The position numbers were made by a program, and so were the translations under genes. From NCBI RefSeq assembly GCF_014649735.1, contig NZ_BMTP01000002.1, positions 489,697 through 553,696 of the forward strand: a stretch of 64,000 nt of DNA, given 5' to 3'. The notes below the pieces were generated by a model. It was given only the letters and a program-made list of their open reading frames with translations, searched no databases and was not told where the DNA came from. This DNA is from Streptomyces lavendofoliae (GTDB taxonomy: Bacteria > Actinomycetota > Actinomycetes > Streptomycetales > Streptomycetaceae). Below, in pieces: positions 56,039 through 64,000 of this stretch; the first letter of the stretch is position 1, and each line of letters starts with the position of its first letter.

Positions 56039-56461
56039 TTGCCCGAAGCATCCGGCCCCTCCTCCTGGCGCATCGCGCTGCCGCACACCACGGCCGCGGT
56101 GCCCATCGCCCGCGCCCTGATACGTACGGCGCTGGCGGATCTGGACGCCTCGGCGTACCGGGACACGGCCGAGCTGCTGACGGCCGAGCTGGTGGCGAAC
56201 GCGGTGGAGCACACCGCCGGCAAGGGCCCGATCGAGCTGGTGGTCCGCCTCCTGCCGAGCGGTTGCCGGGTCGAGGTCCACGACCGGGACCCCGAGCCGC
56301 CCGGCGACCTGGTGCCCGAGCACGACACCCCGCCCGATCCCTACCAGGAGCACGGGCGGGGCCTGCTGCTGATCCGTACGCTCAGCGCGACGTGCGGTCA
56401 CCGGCGGACCGACCGGGGCAAGGCGGTCTGGTTCACGCTCCCGGGGTTGCAGACCCCTTGA
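56039..56461 (+). CDS. HATPase anti-sigma-type regulatory kinase (RsbW-like)
   Basis: 140 residues if it starts at the TTG at 56039 (LPEASGPSSWRI). The frame is open upstream but encodes a Pro-rich tract, so the start is uncertain. The fold is a GHKL ATPase: N-box ELVANAVEHTAGKGPIELVV, G1-like EVHDRDPEPPG and G2 EHGRGLLLIRTLSATCG. Such short solo HATPase proteins are very common in Streptomyces and act as anti-sigma-factor or anti-anti-sigma kinases in the RsbW/SpoIIAB class. No sigma factor or antagonist gene lies beside it. The last 29 bases overlap the convergent permease gene. Confidence 0.82.
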   Translation: MPEASGPSSWRIALPHTTAAVPIARALIRTALADLDASAYRDTAELLTAELVANAVEHTAGKGPIELVVRLLPSGCRVEVHDRDPEPPGDLVPEHDTPPDPYQEHGRGLLLIRTLSATCGHRRTDRGKAVWFTLPGLQTP

Positions 56462-57872
56462 CCGGGCCGGCCGCGGCCAGCCGAGAGTTGCGGCGCCCGT
56501 ACAGCGCGTACACCAGGGCGCCCACGACGAGGAAGACGGCGAACTGCACCCATGTCCTCCAGCCGGTCCCCCAGATCAGGTACAGACACATGGCGACGCC
56601 CAGGACCGGGCTGAGCGGGTAGAGCGGCACCCGGAAGCCGCTGTCGGTGTCCGGGTAGCGGCGGCGCAGCGCGATGACCGCGATGTTGACCACGACCATG
56701 ACGGCGAGCGTGCCGATGGTGGTCAGGTTCAGCACCACGTCGAGCGGGACGACGGCCGCCGGGACGGCGAAGACGACGGCGACGATCCAGGTGTTGGCGA
56801 CGGGGGTGGCCGTCCTCGGCGAGACCTTCTCGAAGACGTGCGGGACCAGTCCGTCCCGGGACATCGACATCAGGATGCGGGTCTGGCCGTACATCACCGC
56901 GAGGACGACGGACGCGATGGCGACCACGGCCCCGAAGGCGATGATGCCGCCGCCCACCGCGGACTCGGTCACCCGGTCGACGATCAGCGACAGCGCGGCC
57001 GGCTGGTCGGCGACCTCGTCGGCGGAGAGCGCGCCGATGGCGGCGACCGCGACGAGGCAGTAGAGCAGGGTGACGATCCCGATGCAGATCATGATCGCCA
57101 GGGGGACGTTCTTGCGGGGGTTCTTGACCTCCTCGCCGGCCGTGGTGATCGCGTCGAAGCCGATGTACGAGAAGAAGGCCACCGAGGCGCCCGAGGTGAT
57201 CCCGGCGACGCCGTGGGTGGCGAAGGGGGTGAGGTTGTCGCTCTGGTGGGCGCGGAAGGCGATCGCGCAGAAGAGGACCAGGATGGCGATCTTCACCACG
57301 GCCATGACGGCGGTGGCGCGGGCGCTCTCCCGGATGCCGCGTACGAGGAGGACCGCGGCGAGCCCGATGACGACGACGGCGGGGATGTTCACCACGCCGC
57401 CGTCACCGGGCGGGCTGGACAGGGCGTCGGGCAGCTGCCATCCGACGAGGCTGTCGAGGAGCTCGTTGAGGTACTGGCCCCAGCCCACCGCCACGGCGGA
57501 GACGGAGACCCCGTACTCCAGCAGCAGGCACCAGCCGACGAGGAAGGCGACGCGCTCGCCGAGGGTGGCGTACGCGAACGAGTACGAGCTGCCGGACACC
57601 GGGATCGCGCTGCCCAGCTCGGCGAAGGAGAAGGCGGTGAAGATGCAGGTGATCGCGGCGAGGAGGAAGGAGACGACGACCGCCGGGCCGGCCTCGGCCA
57701 CACTGTCGGACAGCCCGACGAAGATCCCGGTGCCGACGATGGCGCCGACTCCGAAGCACACGAGCTGGAAGAGGCCCATGGTGCGCTTGAGGCCGTGCCC
57801 CTCGAGGTCCGCGCCGGAGTCGGCGATCAACTGGGCGGGGCTCTTGATGCGCGGCGGTCCGCTGGGACGCAT
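56433..57872 (-). CDS. APC-superfamily amino acid permease near arginine genes
   Basis: 479 residues from the ATG at 57872 (MRPSGPPRIKSP). GLFQLVCFGVGAIVGTGIFVGL is the glycine-rich TM1 motif. Twelve hydrophobic segments follow, with SYSFAYATLGERVAFLVGW (TM3), FFSYIGFDAITTAGEEVKNP (TM6) and YGQTRILMSMSRDGLVPHVF (TM8 region). It is related to the cationic amino acid transporter family and to the permease beside recQ. Its position beside ornithine carbamoyltransferase and arginine deiminase suggests arginine or ornithine as substrate, but that is inference. It is separated from argF by a hairpin and is monocistronic. Confidence 0.87.
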   Translation of the reverse strand: MRPSGPPRIKSPAQLIADSGADLEGHGLKRTMGLFQLVCFGVGAIVGTGIFVGLSDSVAEAGPAVVVSFLLAAITCIFTAFSFAELGSAIPVSGSSYSFAYATLGERVAFLVGWCLLLEYGVSVSAVAVGWGQYLNELLDSLVGWQLPDALSSPPGDGGVVNIPAVVVIGLAAVLLVRGIRESARATAVMAVVKIAILVLFCAIAFRAHQSDNLTPFATHGVAGITSGASVAFFSYIGFDAITTAGEEVKNPRKNVPLAIMICIGIVTLLYCLVAVAAIGALSADEVADQPAALSLIVDRVTESAVGGGIIAFGAVVAIASVVLAVMYGQTRILMSMSRDGLVPHVFEKVSPRTATPVANTWIVAVVFAVPAAVVPLDVVLNLTTIGTLAVMVVVNIAVIALRRRYPDTDSGFRVPLYPLSPVLGVAMCLYLIWGTGWRTWVQFAVFLVVGALVYALYGRRNSRLAAAGPVKGSATPGA

Positions 57873-57918
57873 GGGGTGGTTCTCTTCTCTGGGCCGAGAG
57901 GGCGGGCGCAAACGAAGC

Positions 57919-57946
57919 GGGGTTCGAGCGTGCGAGCCCGAACCCC
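57919..57946 (-). terminator. Hairpin after the ornithine carbamoyltransferase gene
   Basis: GGGGTTCG (57919-57926) pairs with CGAACCCC (57939-57946) around a 12-base, partly self-complementary loop, 66 bases downstream of the argF stop. Confidence 0.65.
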
Positions 57947-58012
57947 ACCATGTGCACCGATTTTAACCGCCACACCGCATATTCCCCCCATTGGCCGCCT
58001 TGCCGTCCCCGG

Positions 58013-59011
58013 TCACCCGAGGGTGGCCACCATGACCGCCTTGATGGTGTGCATCCGGTTCTCGGCCTCGTCGAAGACGACCGAGTGCTCGGACTCGAAG
58101 ACCTCGTCGGTGACCTCCAGCTCCGTCAGGCCGTGGCGCTCGTGGATCTCCCGGCCGACGGCGGTGCCCAGGTCGTGGAAGGCGGGCAGGCAGTGCAGGA
58201 ACCGCACACGCGGGTTGCCGGTGGCGCGCAGCACGTCCATGGTCACGGCGTACGGGGCCAGGGCGGAGATGCGCTCGTCCCAGACGTGCGCCGGCTCCCC
58301 CATCGAGACCCAGACGTCGGTGGCGACGAAGTCGGCCCCCCGGACGCCCTCGGCGATGTCCTCGGTGAGCGTGACCCGCGCGCCACTGGCCACGGCCAGC
58401 TCGCGGGCGCGGGCGACGACGTCGTCGGCGGGCCAGTACGCCCTGGGCGCCACGATCCGTACGTCCATCCCGAGCAGCGCGCCGGTGACCAGGTAGGAGT
58501 TGCCCATGTTGTAGCGGCCGTCGCCGAGGTAGGCGAACGCGACGGCCTCCAGCGGCTTGTCGGTGTGCTCGGTCATCGTGAGCACGTCGGCGAGCATCTG
58601 GGTGGGGTGCCAGTCGTCGGTGAGGCCGTTGTAGACGGGCACGCCGGCGTGGTCCGCGAGCTCCTCCACGGTGGCCTGGGCGTCCCCGCGGAACTCGATG
58701 GCGTCGAACATCCGGCCGAGGACCCGGGCGGTGTCCTTGGCCGACTCCTTCTTGCCGATGTGGGACCCGGCGGCGTCGAGGTAGGTGGTGGAGGCCCCCT
58801 GGTCGGCCGCGGCCACCTCGAACGCGCAGCGCGTGCGGGTCGACGACTTCTCGAAGATGAGCGCGATGTTCCGGCCGCGCAGCCGCTGCACCTCGGAGCC
58901 CGCCCGCTTGGCGGCCTTGAGCTCGGCGGCCAGGTCGATCAGGCCGCGGAACTCCTCGGCGGTGAAGTCCAGCTCCTTGAGGAAGTGGCGGCCGGTGAGG
59001 TCGGTGGCCAT
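58013..59011 (-). CDS. argF: Ornithine carbamoyltransferase
   Basis: 332 residues from the ATG at 59011, with AGGAG upstream. Carbamoyl-phosphate motif KSSTRTRC (57-62) and HPTQMLADV are present, with the ornithine-loop [10 protein letters not shown] containing the catalytic cysteine. The protein transfers carbamoyl to ornithine in the cytosol; in the arginine deiminase pathway the reverse phosphorolysis of citrulline makes carbamoyl phosphate. Close linkage with arcA points to the catabolic role (arcB), although the anabolic copy can look alike. No carbamate kinase gene is visible in the window. The gene lies 145 bases downstream of arcA on the same strand. Confidence 0.93.
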   Translation of the reverse strand: MATDLTGRHFLKELDFTAEEFRGLIDLAAELKAAKRAGSEVQRLRGRNIALIFEKSSTRTRCAFEVAAADQGASTTYLDAAGSHIGKKESAKDTARVLGRMFDAIEFRGDAQATVEELADHAGVPVYNGLTDDWHPTQMLADVLTMTEHTDKPLEAVAFAYLGDGRYNMGNSYLVTGALLGMDVRIVAPRAYWPADDVVARARELAVASGARVTLTEDIAEGVRGADFVATDVWVSMGEPAHVWDERISALAPYAVTMDVLRATGNPRVRFLHCLPAFHDLGTAVGREIHERHGLTELEVTDEVFESEHSVVFDEAENRMHTIKAVMVATLG

Positions 59012-59101
59012 GGGGGCGCTCCTGGGTTCGAATACGGGGACTCATGGAAGTCTATACGAGCACCCACATTTATATACGGGTCGGGGTCGGTCCCGAGGGC
59101 G

Positions 59102-59177
59102 CGGCCCCGACCACGGTTCCGGCCCCGGTCGGCGTCGCACGGCCCCGACCACGGTTCTAGCCCGGGTCGGCGTCGCG
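59102..59177. repeat. 38-base tandem duplication at the arcA 3' end
   Basis: A 38-base unit (59102-59139) is followed directly by a copy with about four differences (59140-59177). The second copy contains the last codons and the stop of arcA. The unit also holds complementary GACC/GGTC segments and may fold, so it could affect arcA-argF readthrough. Confidence 0.75.
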
Positions 59178-60395
59178 CACCACCGGACAGCTCATGCAGC
59201 GCGGCCCGCCCCGCCCGCGGCCCAGCTCGCTGCCCGGGATCTCGATCACCTCGATGCCCTCCCGGCGCAGGTGCGTGTTGGTGGTGACGTTGCGCTCGTA
59301 CGCGACGACGACGCCCGGCTCCACCGCCAGGACGTTGCACCCGTCGTCCCACTGCTCGCGTTCCGCGGCGTGGACGTCCTGGGTCGCGGTCAGCACCCGG
59401 ATCGCGGGCAGCCCGAGGGCCGCGGCGATGGCGCTGTGCATGTGCTGGGGAGGGTGGTCGGTGACCTTGAGCGCGCGGTGGCCGTCGCCGGGCTCGATGG
59501 TGTACGAGCGGAGCATGCCGAGCCCGGCGTACTGGGTGAACGTGTCGTGGGCGACCATCGTCATGACCGTGTCGAGGTGCATGAACGCCCGGCTCTTCGG
59601 CATGTCCAGCGCCACGATGGTGTGGGCGGAGCCGGCGGCGAACAGCCCGCGGGCCAGCATCTCCACGGCCTGGGGCGTGGTGCGTTCGCTCATCCCTATC
59701 AGGACCGCGCCGTTGCCGATGACCAGGACGTCGCCGCCCTCGATGGTGGACGGGTAGTCGTCCTGCCCCTCCGACCAGTGGTGGAAGGCACCTGCCTCGG
59801 GGCCGGCGAAGAGGGGGTGGTGCTTGTAGATGGCCTCGAAGTGGACGGTCTCGCGCTGCCGGGCGGGCCAGCGCATGGCGTTGATGGACACGCCGTCGTA
59901 GATCCAGGCCGACGTGTCGCGGGTGAAGAGGTGGTTCGGCAGCGGCGGCAGCAGGAAGTCGTCCAGGTCCATCACGTGGAAACGGACGGACGTCGGCTCG
60001 GAGTGACCGGCCAGGAAGTCGCGTTTCGTCATCCCCCCGATCAGCGCCTCGACGAGCGAGCCGGTGTCCATGCCGTCGAAGACGGCCCTTATGTGGTCGG
60101 TGGCGAGCGGCCCGTACTCCTTCTCGTCGAAGACCCGGTCCAGGACGAGCTTTCTGGCCGCCGGTGCCTCCAGCGCCTCGCGCAGCAGATCTCCGACGAG
60201 GTGCACCTCCACGCCCCGGTCGCGCAGGACGTCGGCGAAGCCGTCGTGCTCCTGCCGCGCCCGCCGCACCCACAGCACGTCGTCGAAGAGCAGCGCGTCC
60301 TTGTTGGTGGGTGTCAGCCGCTTCAGCTCCAGATCGGGCCGGTGCAGGATGACGCGGCGGAGCCGCCCGGTCTCGGAATCGACATGGAATCCCAT
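59157..60395 (-). CDS. arcA: Arginine deiminase
   Basis: 412 residues from the ATG at 60395 ([10 protein letters not shown]); the frame stays open to 60446 but adds an unlike extension. The guanidine-modifying fold is shown by [55 protein letters not shown] and [10 protein letters not shown] near the end, where Cys400 is the nucleophile. The enzyme hydrolyses arginine to citrulline and ammonia, yielding ATP through ornithine carbamoyltransferase and carbamate kinase. The argF gene lies downstream. Its 3' end is duplicated in a 38-base tandem repeat. Confidence 0.95.
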   Translation of the reverse strand: MGFHVDSETGRLRRVILHRPDLELKRLTPTNKDALLFDDVLWVRRARQEHDGFADVLRDRGVEVHLVGDLLREALEAPAARKLVLDRVFDEKEYGPLATDHIRAVFDGMDTGSLVEALIGGMTKRDFLAGHSEPTSVRFHVMDLDDFLLPPLPNHLFTRDTSAWIYDGVSINAMRWPARQRETVHFEAIYKHHPLFAGPEAGAFHHWSEGQDDYPSTIEGGDVLVIGNGAVLIGMSERTTPQAVEMLARGLFAAGSAHTIVALDMPKSRAFMHLDTVMTMVAHDTFTQYAGLGMLRSYTIEPGDGHRALKVTDHPPQHMHSAIAAALGLPAIRVLTATQDVHAAEREQWDDGCNVLAVEPGVVVAYERNVTTNTHLRREGIEVIEIPGSELGRGRGGPRCMSCPVVRDADPG

Positions 60396-60467
60396 GTCTC
60401 CATCCTCACCGCGCGAGCCCCACTTCACCCACGGACAACCGGACATCCCTCGTGCCCCGCCCCGCCC

Positions 60468-60505
60468 CGTTCCCGTTTCCCCGCCCCGTTCCCGTTTCCC
60501 CGCCC
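60468..60505. repeat. 19-base tandem repeat
   Basis: The unit CGTTCCCGTTTCCCCGCCC occurs twice without spacing (60468-60486 and 60487-60505), upstream of arcA. It is pyrimidine-rich on the top strand and has no obvious function. Confidence 0.8.
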
Positions 60506-60543
60506 CCGCCGCGCCCCGGTCCGCCCCGGCGGCGTGAGCGGCG

Positions 60544-60581
60544 CCCGGGCGGCGCCCGCGTGTGCGGGGGCGCCGCCCGGG
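60544..60581 (-). terminator. Terminator hairpin after the Pnkp gene
   Basis: CCCGGGCGGCGCCCGC (60544-60559) pairs with 60564-60581 around GTGT, with a 2-base bulge. The very strong stem is 48 bases after the Pnkp stop. Confidence 0.75.
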
Positions 60582-60629
60582 TACGGCGGTGTGCCTCCCC
60601 CGACGCGCCGGGCGCGTGCCGCCGGGGCG

Positions 60630-63212
60630 TCAGAGCCGGGGGTCGACCGGCTCCGACTCCAGCGCCAGCACGGCGAACACCGCCTCGTGGACGCGCCACA
60701 GGGGTTCGCCGTCGGCGAGGCGGGCGAGGGCCTCCAGCCCGAGGGCGTACTCGCGCAGGGCGAGCGACCGCTTGTGGCCGAGGTGCCGCTCGCGCAGCCG
60801 GGCCAGGTTCTCCGGGCGGGTGTACTCCGGACCGTAGATCATCCGCAGGTACTCCCGGCCGCGCACCTTGATGCCCGGCTGGACCAGCCGCCCCTTCCCG
60901 TCGCGCACCAGCGCCTGGAGCGGCTTGACGACCATGCCCTCGCCGCCGGCGCCGGTCAGCTCCAGCCACCAGTCGGCACCCGCCCGGACGGAGGTCTCGT
61001 CCTCGGTCTCGACGACGAGCCGGCGCGTGACCTGGAGCAGCCCGGTCGGGTCGTGCTCCACCAGCCGGTCCAGCCACGCCAGTTGCCCGTCGTGCGGGAC
61101 GTCCGCGAGGGACCGGCCCTGCCCGGCGAGGATCTGGAACGGCGCGAACCGCACGCCGTCCAGCCCCTCCGTGTCCCAGCAGTAGCGCCGGTACGCCTCG
61201 GTGAACGCCGCCGCGTCCGCCGCCCGCTCCCGCTGCCGGCCCAGCAGGCCGGCCACGTCGACGCCCCGGCCGGCCGCCGCCTCCAGCGCCGCCACCGCCC
61301 CCGGGAACACCGCGCCCGACGCCGCGCCGACCGCCGCGTACTGGGTGCGCAGCAGACCGGACGCCTTGAGCGACCACGGCATCAGCTCGCCGTCCAGCAG
61401 CAGCCAGTCCGTCTCCAGCTCGTCCCACAGACCGGCGGCGCCGACGGCCGCGCGCAGCCGGTCCAGCACCTGCTCGGTCATGGCCTCGCCCGTGGCGGAG
61501 CCGCTCATCGACTCCGTGAAGAACGGCCGCCCGGTGCGGGTGTGCAGCGCGCCCGTCGGGCCCCGCGCGCCGAACCGTGTCCGCGCCGCCTCCGCGTCCC
61601 GGCACACCAGCGCCACCGCCCGCGACCCCATGTGCTTCTCCTCGCACACGACCCGCTCCACACCGTCGGAGCGGTACTGGGCGAACGCCTCCGCCGGGTG
61701 CTCGAGGAAACCCTCCTCCCGGGAGGCCGCCGTCGGGGCCATCGTCGGCGGCAGGTACGCCAGCAGCCGCGGGTCCACCGCGAAGCGGCTCATGACCTCC
61801 AGCGCGGCGGCCGCGTTCTCCTCGCGCACACCGACGTTGCCGGCGTACCGGGTCTCCACCACGCGCCGCCCGTGTACGTCCGCCAGGTCCAGCGGCCGGC
61901 CCTGGTGCCCGCCGGGCGCCTCGACGGCGAGCGGCTTGACCGGCTCGTACCAGACCTTCTCGGCGGGTACGTCGACGAGTTCCCGCTCCGGCCAGCGCAG
62001 CGCGGTCATCCGCCCGCCGAACACCGCTCCGGTGTCCAGGCAGATGGTGTTGTTGATCCATGAGGTGCTGGGCACGGGTGTGTGGCCGTACACCACCGCG
62101 GCCCGGCCCCGGTAGTCCTCCGCCCACGGGTAGCGCACCGGCAGCCCGAACTCGTCGGTCTCGCCGGTCGTCTCGCCGTACAGCGCGTGCGACCGCACCC
62201 GCCCCGACGTGCGCCCGTGGTACTTCTCCGGCAGCCCGGCGTGGCAGACGACCAGCCTGCCCCCGTCGAGGACGTAGTGGCTGACCAGCCCGTCGATGAA
62301 CTCCCTCACCCGCTCGCGGAACTCCTCGCTCTCGCCCTCCAGCTGGGCGATCGTCTCCGCGAGGCCGTGCGTCCGCTGCACCTGCCGGCCCTTGAGCCAG
62401 CGCCCGAGCTTGTTCTCGTGGTTGCCCGGTACGCACAGCGCGTCGCCGGAGGCGACCATGCCCATGACGCGGCGCAGGACGCCGGGGCTGTCCGGCCCCC
62501 GGTCGACGAGGTCGCCGACGAACACCGCGGTGCGCCCCTCCGGGTGCACGCCGTCCTCGTACCCGAGCTTGGCGAGCAGGGTCTCCAGCTCGGAGCTGCA
62601 TCCGTGGATGTCACCGATGATGTCGAAGGGGCCGGTGAGGTGACGCAGGTCGTTGAACCGCTTCTCCAGGACCACCTCGGCGGACTCCACCTCCGCCACG
62701 CTCTTCAGCACGTGCACCTTGCGGAAGCCCTCGCGTTCCAGGCCGCGCAGCGAGCGCCGCAGCTCGCGGCGGTGCCGCTGGACGACGTGGCGGGGCAGGT
62801 GCGCGCGCTCGGGCCGGGCGGCGTTGCGCGCGGCGCACACCTCTTCGGGCAGGTCGAGCACGATCGCGATGGGGAGGACGTCGTGCTCCCGGGCCAGCCG
62901 CACCAGCTGCCTGCGGCCCTCCTGCTGCACGTTGGTCGCGTCCACGACGGTGAGCCGGCCGGCGGCGAGCCGCTTGCCGGCGATGTGGTGCAGGACGTCG
63001 AAGGCGTCACCGCTGGCGCTCTGGTCGTTCTCGTCATCGGCGACGAGCCCTCGGCAGAAGTCCGAGGAGATGATTTCGGTGGGCTTGAAGTGCTTGCGGG
63101 CGAAGGTCGATTTCCCCGACCCGGTGGCGCCGATGAGCACGACGAGGGACAGGTCGGTGACCGGCAGCCTGCGAGAGGTGGTCGTGGACGGCGTGGTCGT
63201 GGTGCCGGTCAT
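60630..63212 (-). CDS. pnkP: Polynucleotide kinase-phosphatase/adenylyltransferase of the bacterial RNA repair system
   Basis: 860 residues from the ATG at 63212, overlapping the Hen1 stop (ATGA); the family is near 870. Three modules are visible. The 5' kinase (about 20-190) has P-loop GATGSGKST (28-36) and VVDATN. The calcineurin-type 2',3'-phosphatase (about 195-450) has GDIHGC (Asp201, His203), VGDLVDRGPDS and PGNHENK. The C-terminal ligase-like nucleotidyltransferase has its AMP-accepting lysine in VCEEKHMGSRA (Lys526) and DGELMPW-type motifs. Pnkp heals both ends of cleaved RNA and, with Hen1, seals it. Ligation in clostridial Pnkp needs Hen1; the same is expected here. Confidence 0.93.
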   Translation of the reverse strand: MTGTTTTPSTTTSRRLPVTDLSLVVLIGATGSGKSTFARKHFKPTEIISSDFCRGLVADDENDQSASGDAFDVLHHIAGKRLAAGRLTVVDATNVQQEGRRQLVRLAREHDVLPIAIVLDLPEEVCAARNAARPERAHLPRHVVQRHRRELRRSLRGLEREGFRKVHVLKSVAEVESAEVVLEKRFNDLRHLTGPFDIIGDIHGCSSELETLLAKLGYEDGVHPEGRTAVFVGDLVDRGPDSPGVLRRVMGMVASGDALCVPGNHENKLGRWLKGRQVQRTHGLAETIAQLEGESEEFRERVREFIDGLVSHYVLDGGRLVVCHAGLPEKYHGRTSGRVRSHALYGETTGETDEFGLPVRYPWAEDYRGRAAVVYGHTPVPSTSWINNTICLDTGAVFGGRMTALRWPERELVDVPAEKVWYEPVKPLAVEAPGGHQGRPLDLADVHGRRVVETRYAGNVGVREENAAAALEVMSRFAVDPRLLAYLPPTMAPTAASREEGFLEHPAEAFAQYRSDGVERVVCEEKHMGSRAVALVCRDAEAARTRFGARGPTGALHTRTGRPFFTESMSGSATGEAMTEQVLDRLRAAVGAAGLWDELETDWLLLDGELMPWSLKASGLLRTQYAAVGAASGAVFPGAVAALEAAAGRGVDVAGLLGRQRERAADAAAFTEAYRRYCWDTEGLDGVRFAPFQILAGQGRSLADVPHDGQLAWLDRLVEHDPTGLLQVTRRLVVETEDETSVRAGADWWLELTGAGGEGMVVKPLQALVRDGKGRLVQPGIKVRGREYLRMIYGPEYTRPENLARLRERHLGHKRSLALREYALGLEALARLADGEPLWRVHEAVFAVLALESEPVDPRL

Positions 63213-64000
63213 GCGGCCTTCTCCTCCTTGGTGGTCGTCAGGGTGAATACGGCCATCTGCGTGGGCGGTCCGACCTCCGGGTCGTCCGGGCCGACGGGCG
63301 CGAACTCCACGCCGTACCCGTGCCGCTCCCCGATCCGCCGCGCCCAGTCGCGGAACTCCGCGCGCGTCCACTCGAACCGGTGGTCGCCGTGGCGGGCGTG
63401 CCCGGCGGGCAGGGTCTCCCAGCGGACGTTGTACTCGACGTTGGGCGTCGTCACGATCACGGTCGCCGGCCGCGCGGAGCCGAAGACCGCGTACTCCAGG
63501 GCCGGCAGCCGCGGCAGGTCGAGGTGCTCGACGACCTCGCAGAGCACGGCGGCGTCGTAGCCCTTGAGCCGCTTGTCGGTGTACGTGAGCGAGCCCTGCG
63601 TCAGCTTCACCCGGCCGGCCTGCGGCTCCCCCATGCGCTCCAGCCGCAGCCGTCGCGCGGCGACGGTCAGGGCCCGTACGGAGACGTCGACACCCACGAT
63701 GTCGGTGAACCGGGCGTCCTCCAGCAGCGCCTGCACCAGCCGGCCCTGGCCGCAGCCGAGGTCGAGCACCCTGCTCGCCCCCGCCGCGCGGAGTGCCGCG
63801 AGGATCGCCTCGCGGCGCTGCTCGGCGAGCGGCACCGGCTTCCGCGGTCCCGCTTCCCCGGTGGGCACCGGGGCGCTCCCGTCGGCCGTGTCGTCGGCGT
63901 CCTCGACCGCGTTGTCGACGTCCTCGACGTCGAGGTCGTCGGCCTCGGCGAGCCGGACCAGCTCCAGGCGCTCCATCGCCTCACGGGTGAGGCTCCAGCG
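63209..64000 (-). CDS. hen1: Hen1 3'-terminal RNA ribose 2'-O-methyltransferase, C-terminal part (cut by window edge)
   Basis: The 263 visible residues run from the window edge (RWSLTREAMERLELV, in frame) to the stop at 63209. The SAM-binding motif is RVLDLGCGQGRLVQALLED, and the metal-site residues of Hen1 lie in LCEVVEHLDLPR and GDHRFEWTRAEF. TTPNVEYNVRWETLP is characteristic of bacterial Hen1. A negatively charged Asp/Glu segment (about residues 15-45 of the visible part) precedes the methyltransferase domain. The N-terminal part, which activates Pnkp ligase, lies outside the window. Hen1 methylates the 2'-OH at the break so that a repaired RNA resists recutting. Its stop overlaps the Pnkp start, as in known Pnkp-Hen1 operons. 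Confidence 0.92.
   Translation of the reverse strand, partial: RWSLTREAMERLELVRLAEADDLDVEDVDNAVEDADDTADGSAPVPTGEAGPRKPVPLAEQRREAILAALRAAGASRVLDLGCGQGRLVQALLEDARFTDIVGVDVSVRALTVAARRLRLERMGEPQAGRVKLTQGSLTYTDKRLKGYDAAVLCEVVEHLDLPRLPALEYAVFGSARPATVIVTTPNVEYNVRWETLPAGHARHGDHRFEWTRAEFRDWARRIGERHGYGVEFAPVGPDDPEVGPPTQMAVFTLTTTKEEKAA

Overview
The window is a very high-G+C actinobacterial chromosome segment with dense genes, many GTG starts, start/stop overlaps of the ATGA or GTGA type and Streptomyces-type regulators. From memory, gene content and order follow the Streptomyces coelicolor SCO59xx-SCO604x core region (hem genes, DUF3000, LuxR regulator, rnd, fadAB, dxs, xylFGH, rok7B7, ngcEFG, acnA, XRE-MurA) in reverse orientation. 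I therefore read it as a Streptomyces chromosome; the species cannot be told. I saw no tRNA, rRNA, insertion sequence, prophage or CRISPR array.

Layout. 1-4600: heme genes (partial hemG/hemY, hemE), a DUF4349 lipoprotein, a CoA-disulfide-reductase-like flavoprotein and a DUF3000 protein. 5100-10800: a NarL/LuxR-type response regulator, RNase D, and the beta-oxidation pair fadA-fadB. 10980-16600: RecQ, an APC permease and DXP synthase. 16700-25800: sugar uptake, with xylFGH, the ROK regulator rok7B7 and the ngcEFG transporter, all leftward. A secreted GH92 alpha-mannosidase reads divergently from ngcE. 29800-39300: aconitase, a small methyltransferase, a protein-tyrosine-phosphatase-like enzyme, an XRE-MurA fusion, beta-carbonic anhydrase overlapping a Sua5/YrdC protein, a frameshifted anti-sigma-factor remnant, a small secreted tendamistat-type alpha-amylase inhibitor and a cupin.

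39500-47500 reads as a collagen/hydroxyproline catabolic locus. A six-gene operon (FAD oxidase, [2Fe-2S] protein, FAD/BFD dehydrogenase, DapA-like deaminase, 4-hydroxyproline epimerase, GntR regulator) lies just downstream of a secreted M9 collagenase. 47600-55540 holds a methyltransferase and then what looks like a CoA-dependent 2-aminobenzoate (anthranilate) catabolic cluster: RidA, acyl-CoA dehydrogenase, aryl-CoA ligase, PaaX regulator, fused monooxygenase/old-yellow-enzyme reductase and enoyl-CoA hydratase. 56000-60400 has a HATPase anti-sigma-type regulator, an APC permease, ornithine carbamoyltransferase and arginine deiminase. The right edge carries a Pnkp-Hen1 RNA repair operon, with hen1 cut by the window end.

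The most interesting items are the Pnkp-Hen1 operon, the amylase inhibitor, the collagenase-hydroxyproline neighbourhood, the carbonic anhydrase/Sua5 overlap, the XRE-MurA fusion, and several candidate operators: a DasR-like site before ngcE, GACAAC elements around the xyl and mannosidase promoters, an iron-box-like site before acnA, and a 9-mer shared by the two anthranilate-cluster promoters. Everything was read by eye; no similarity search was run.
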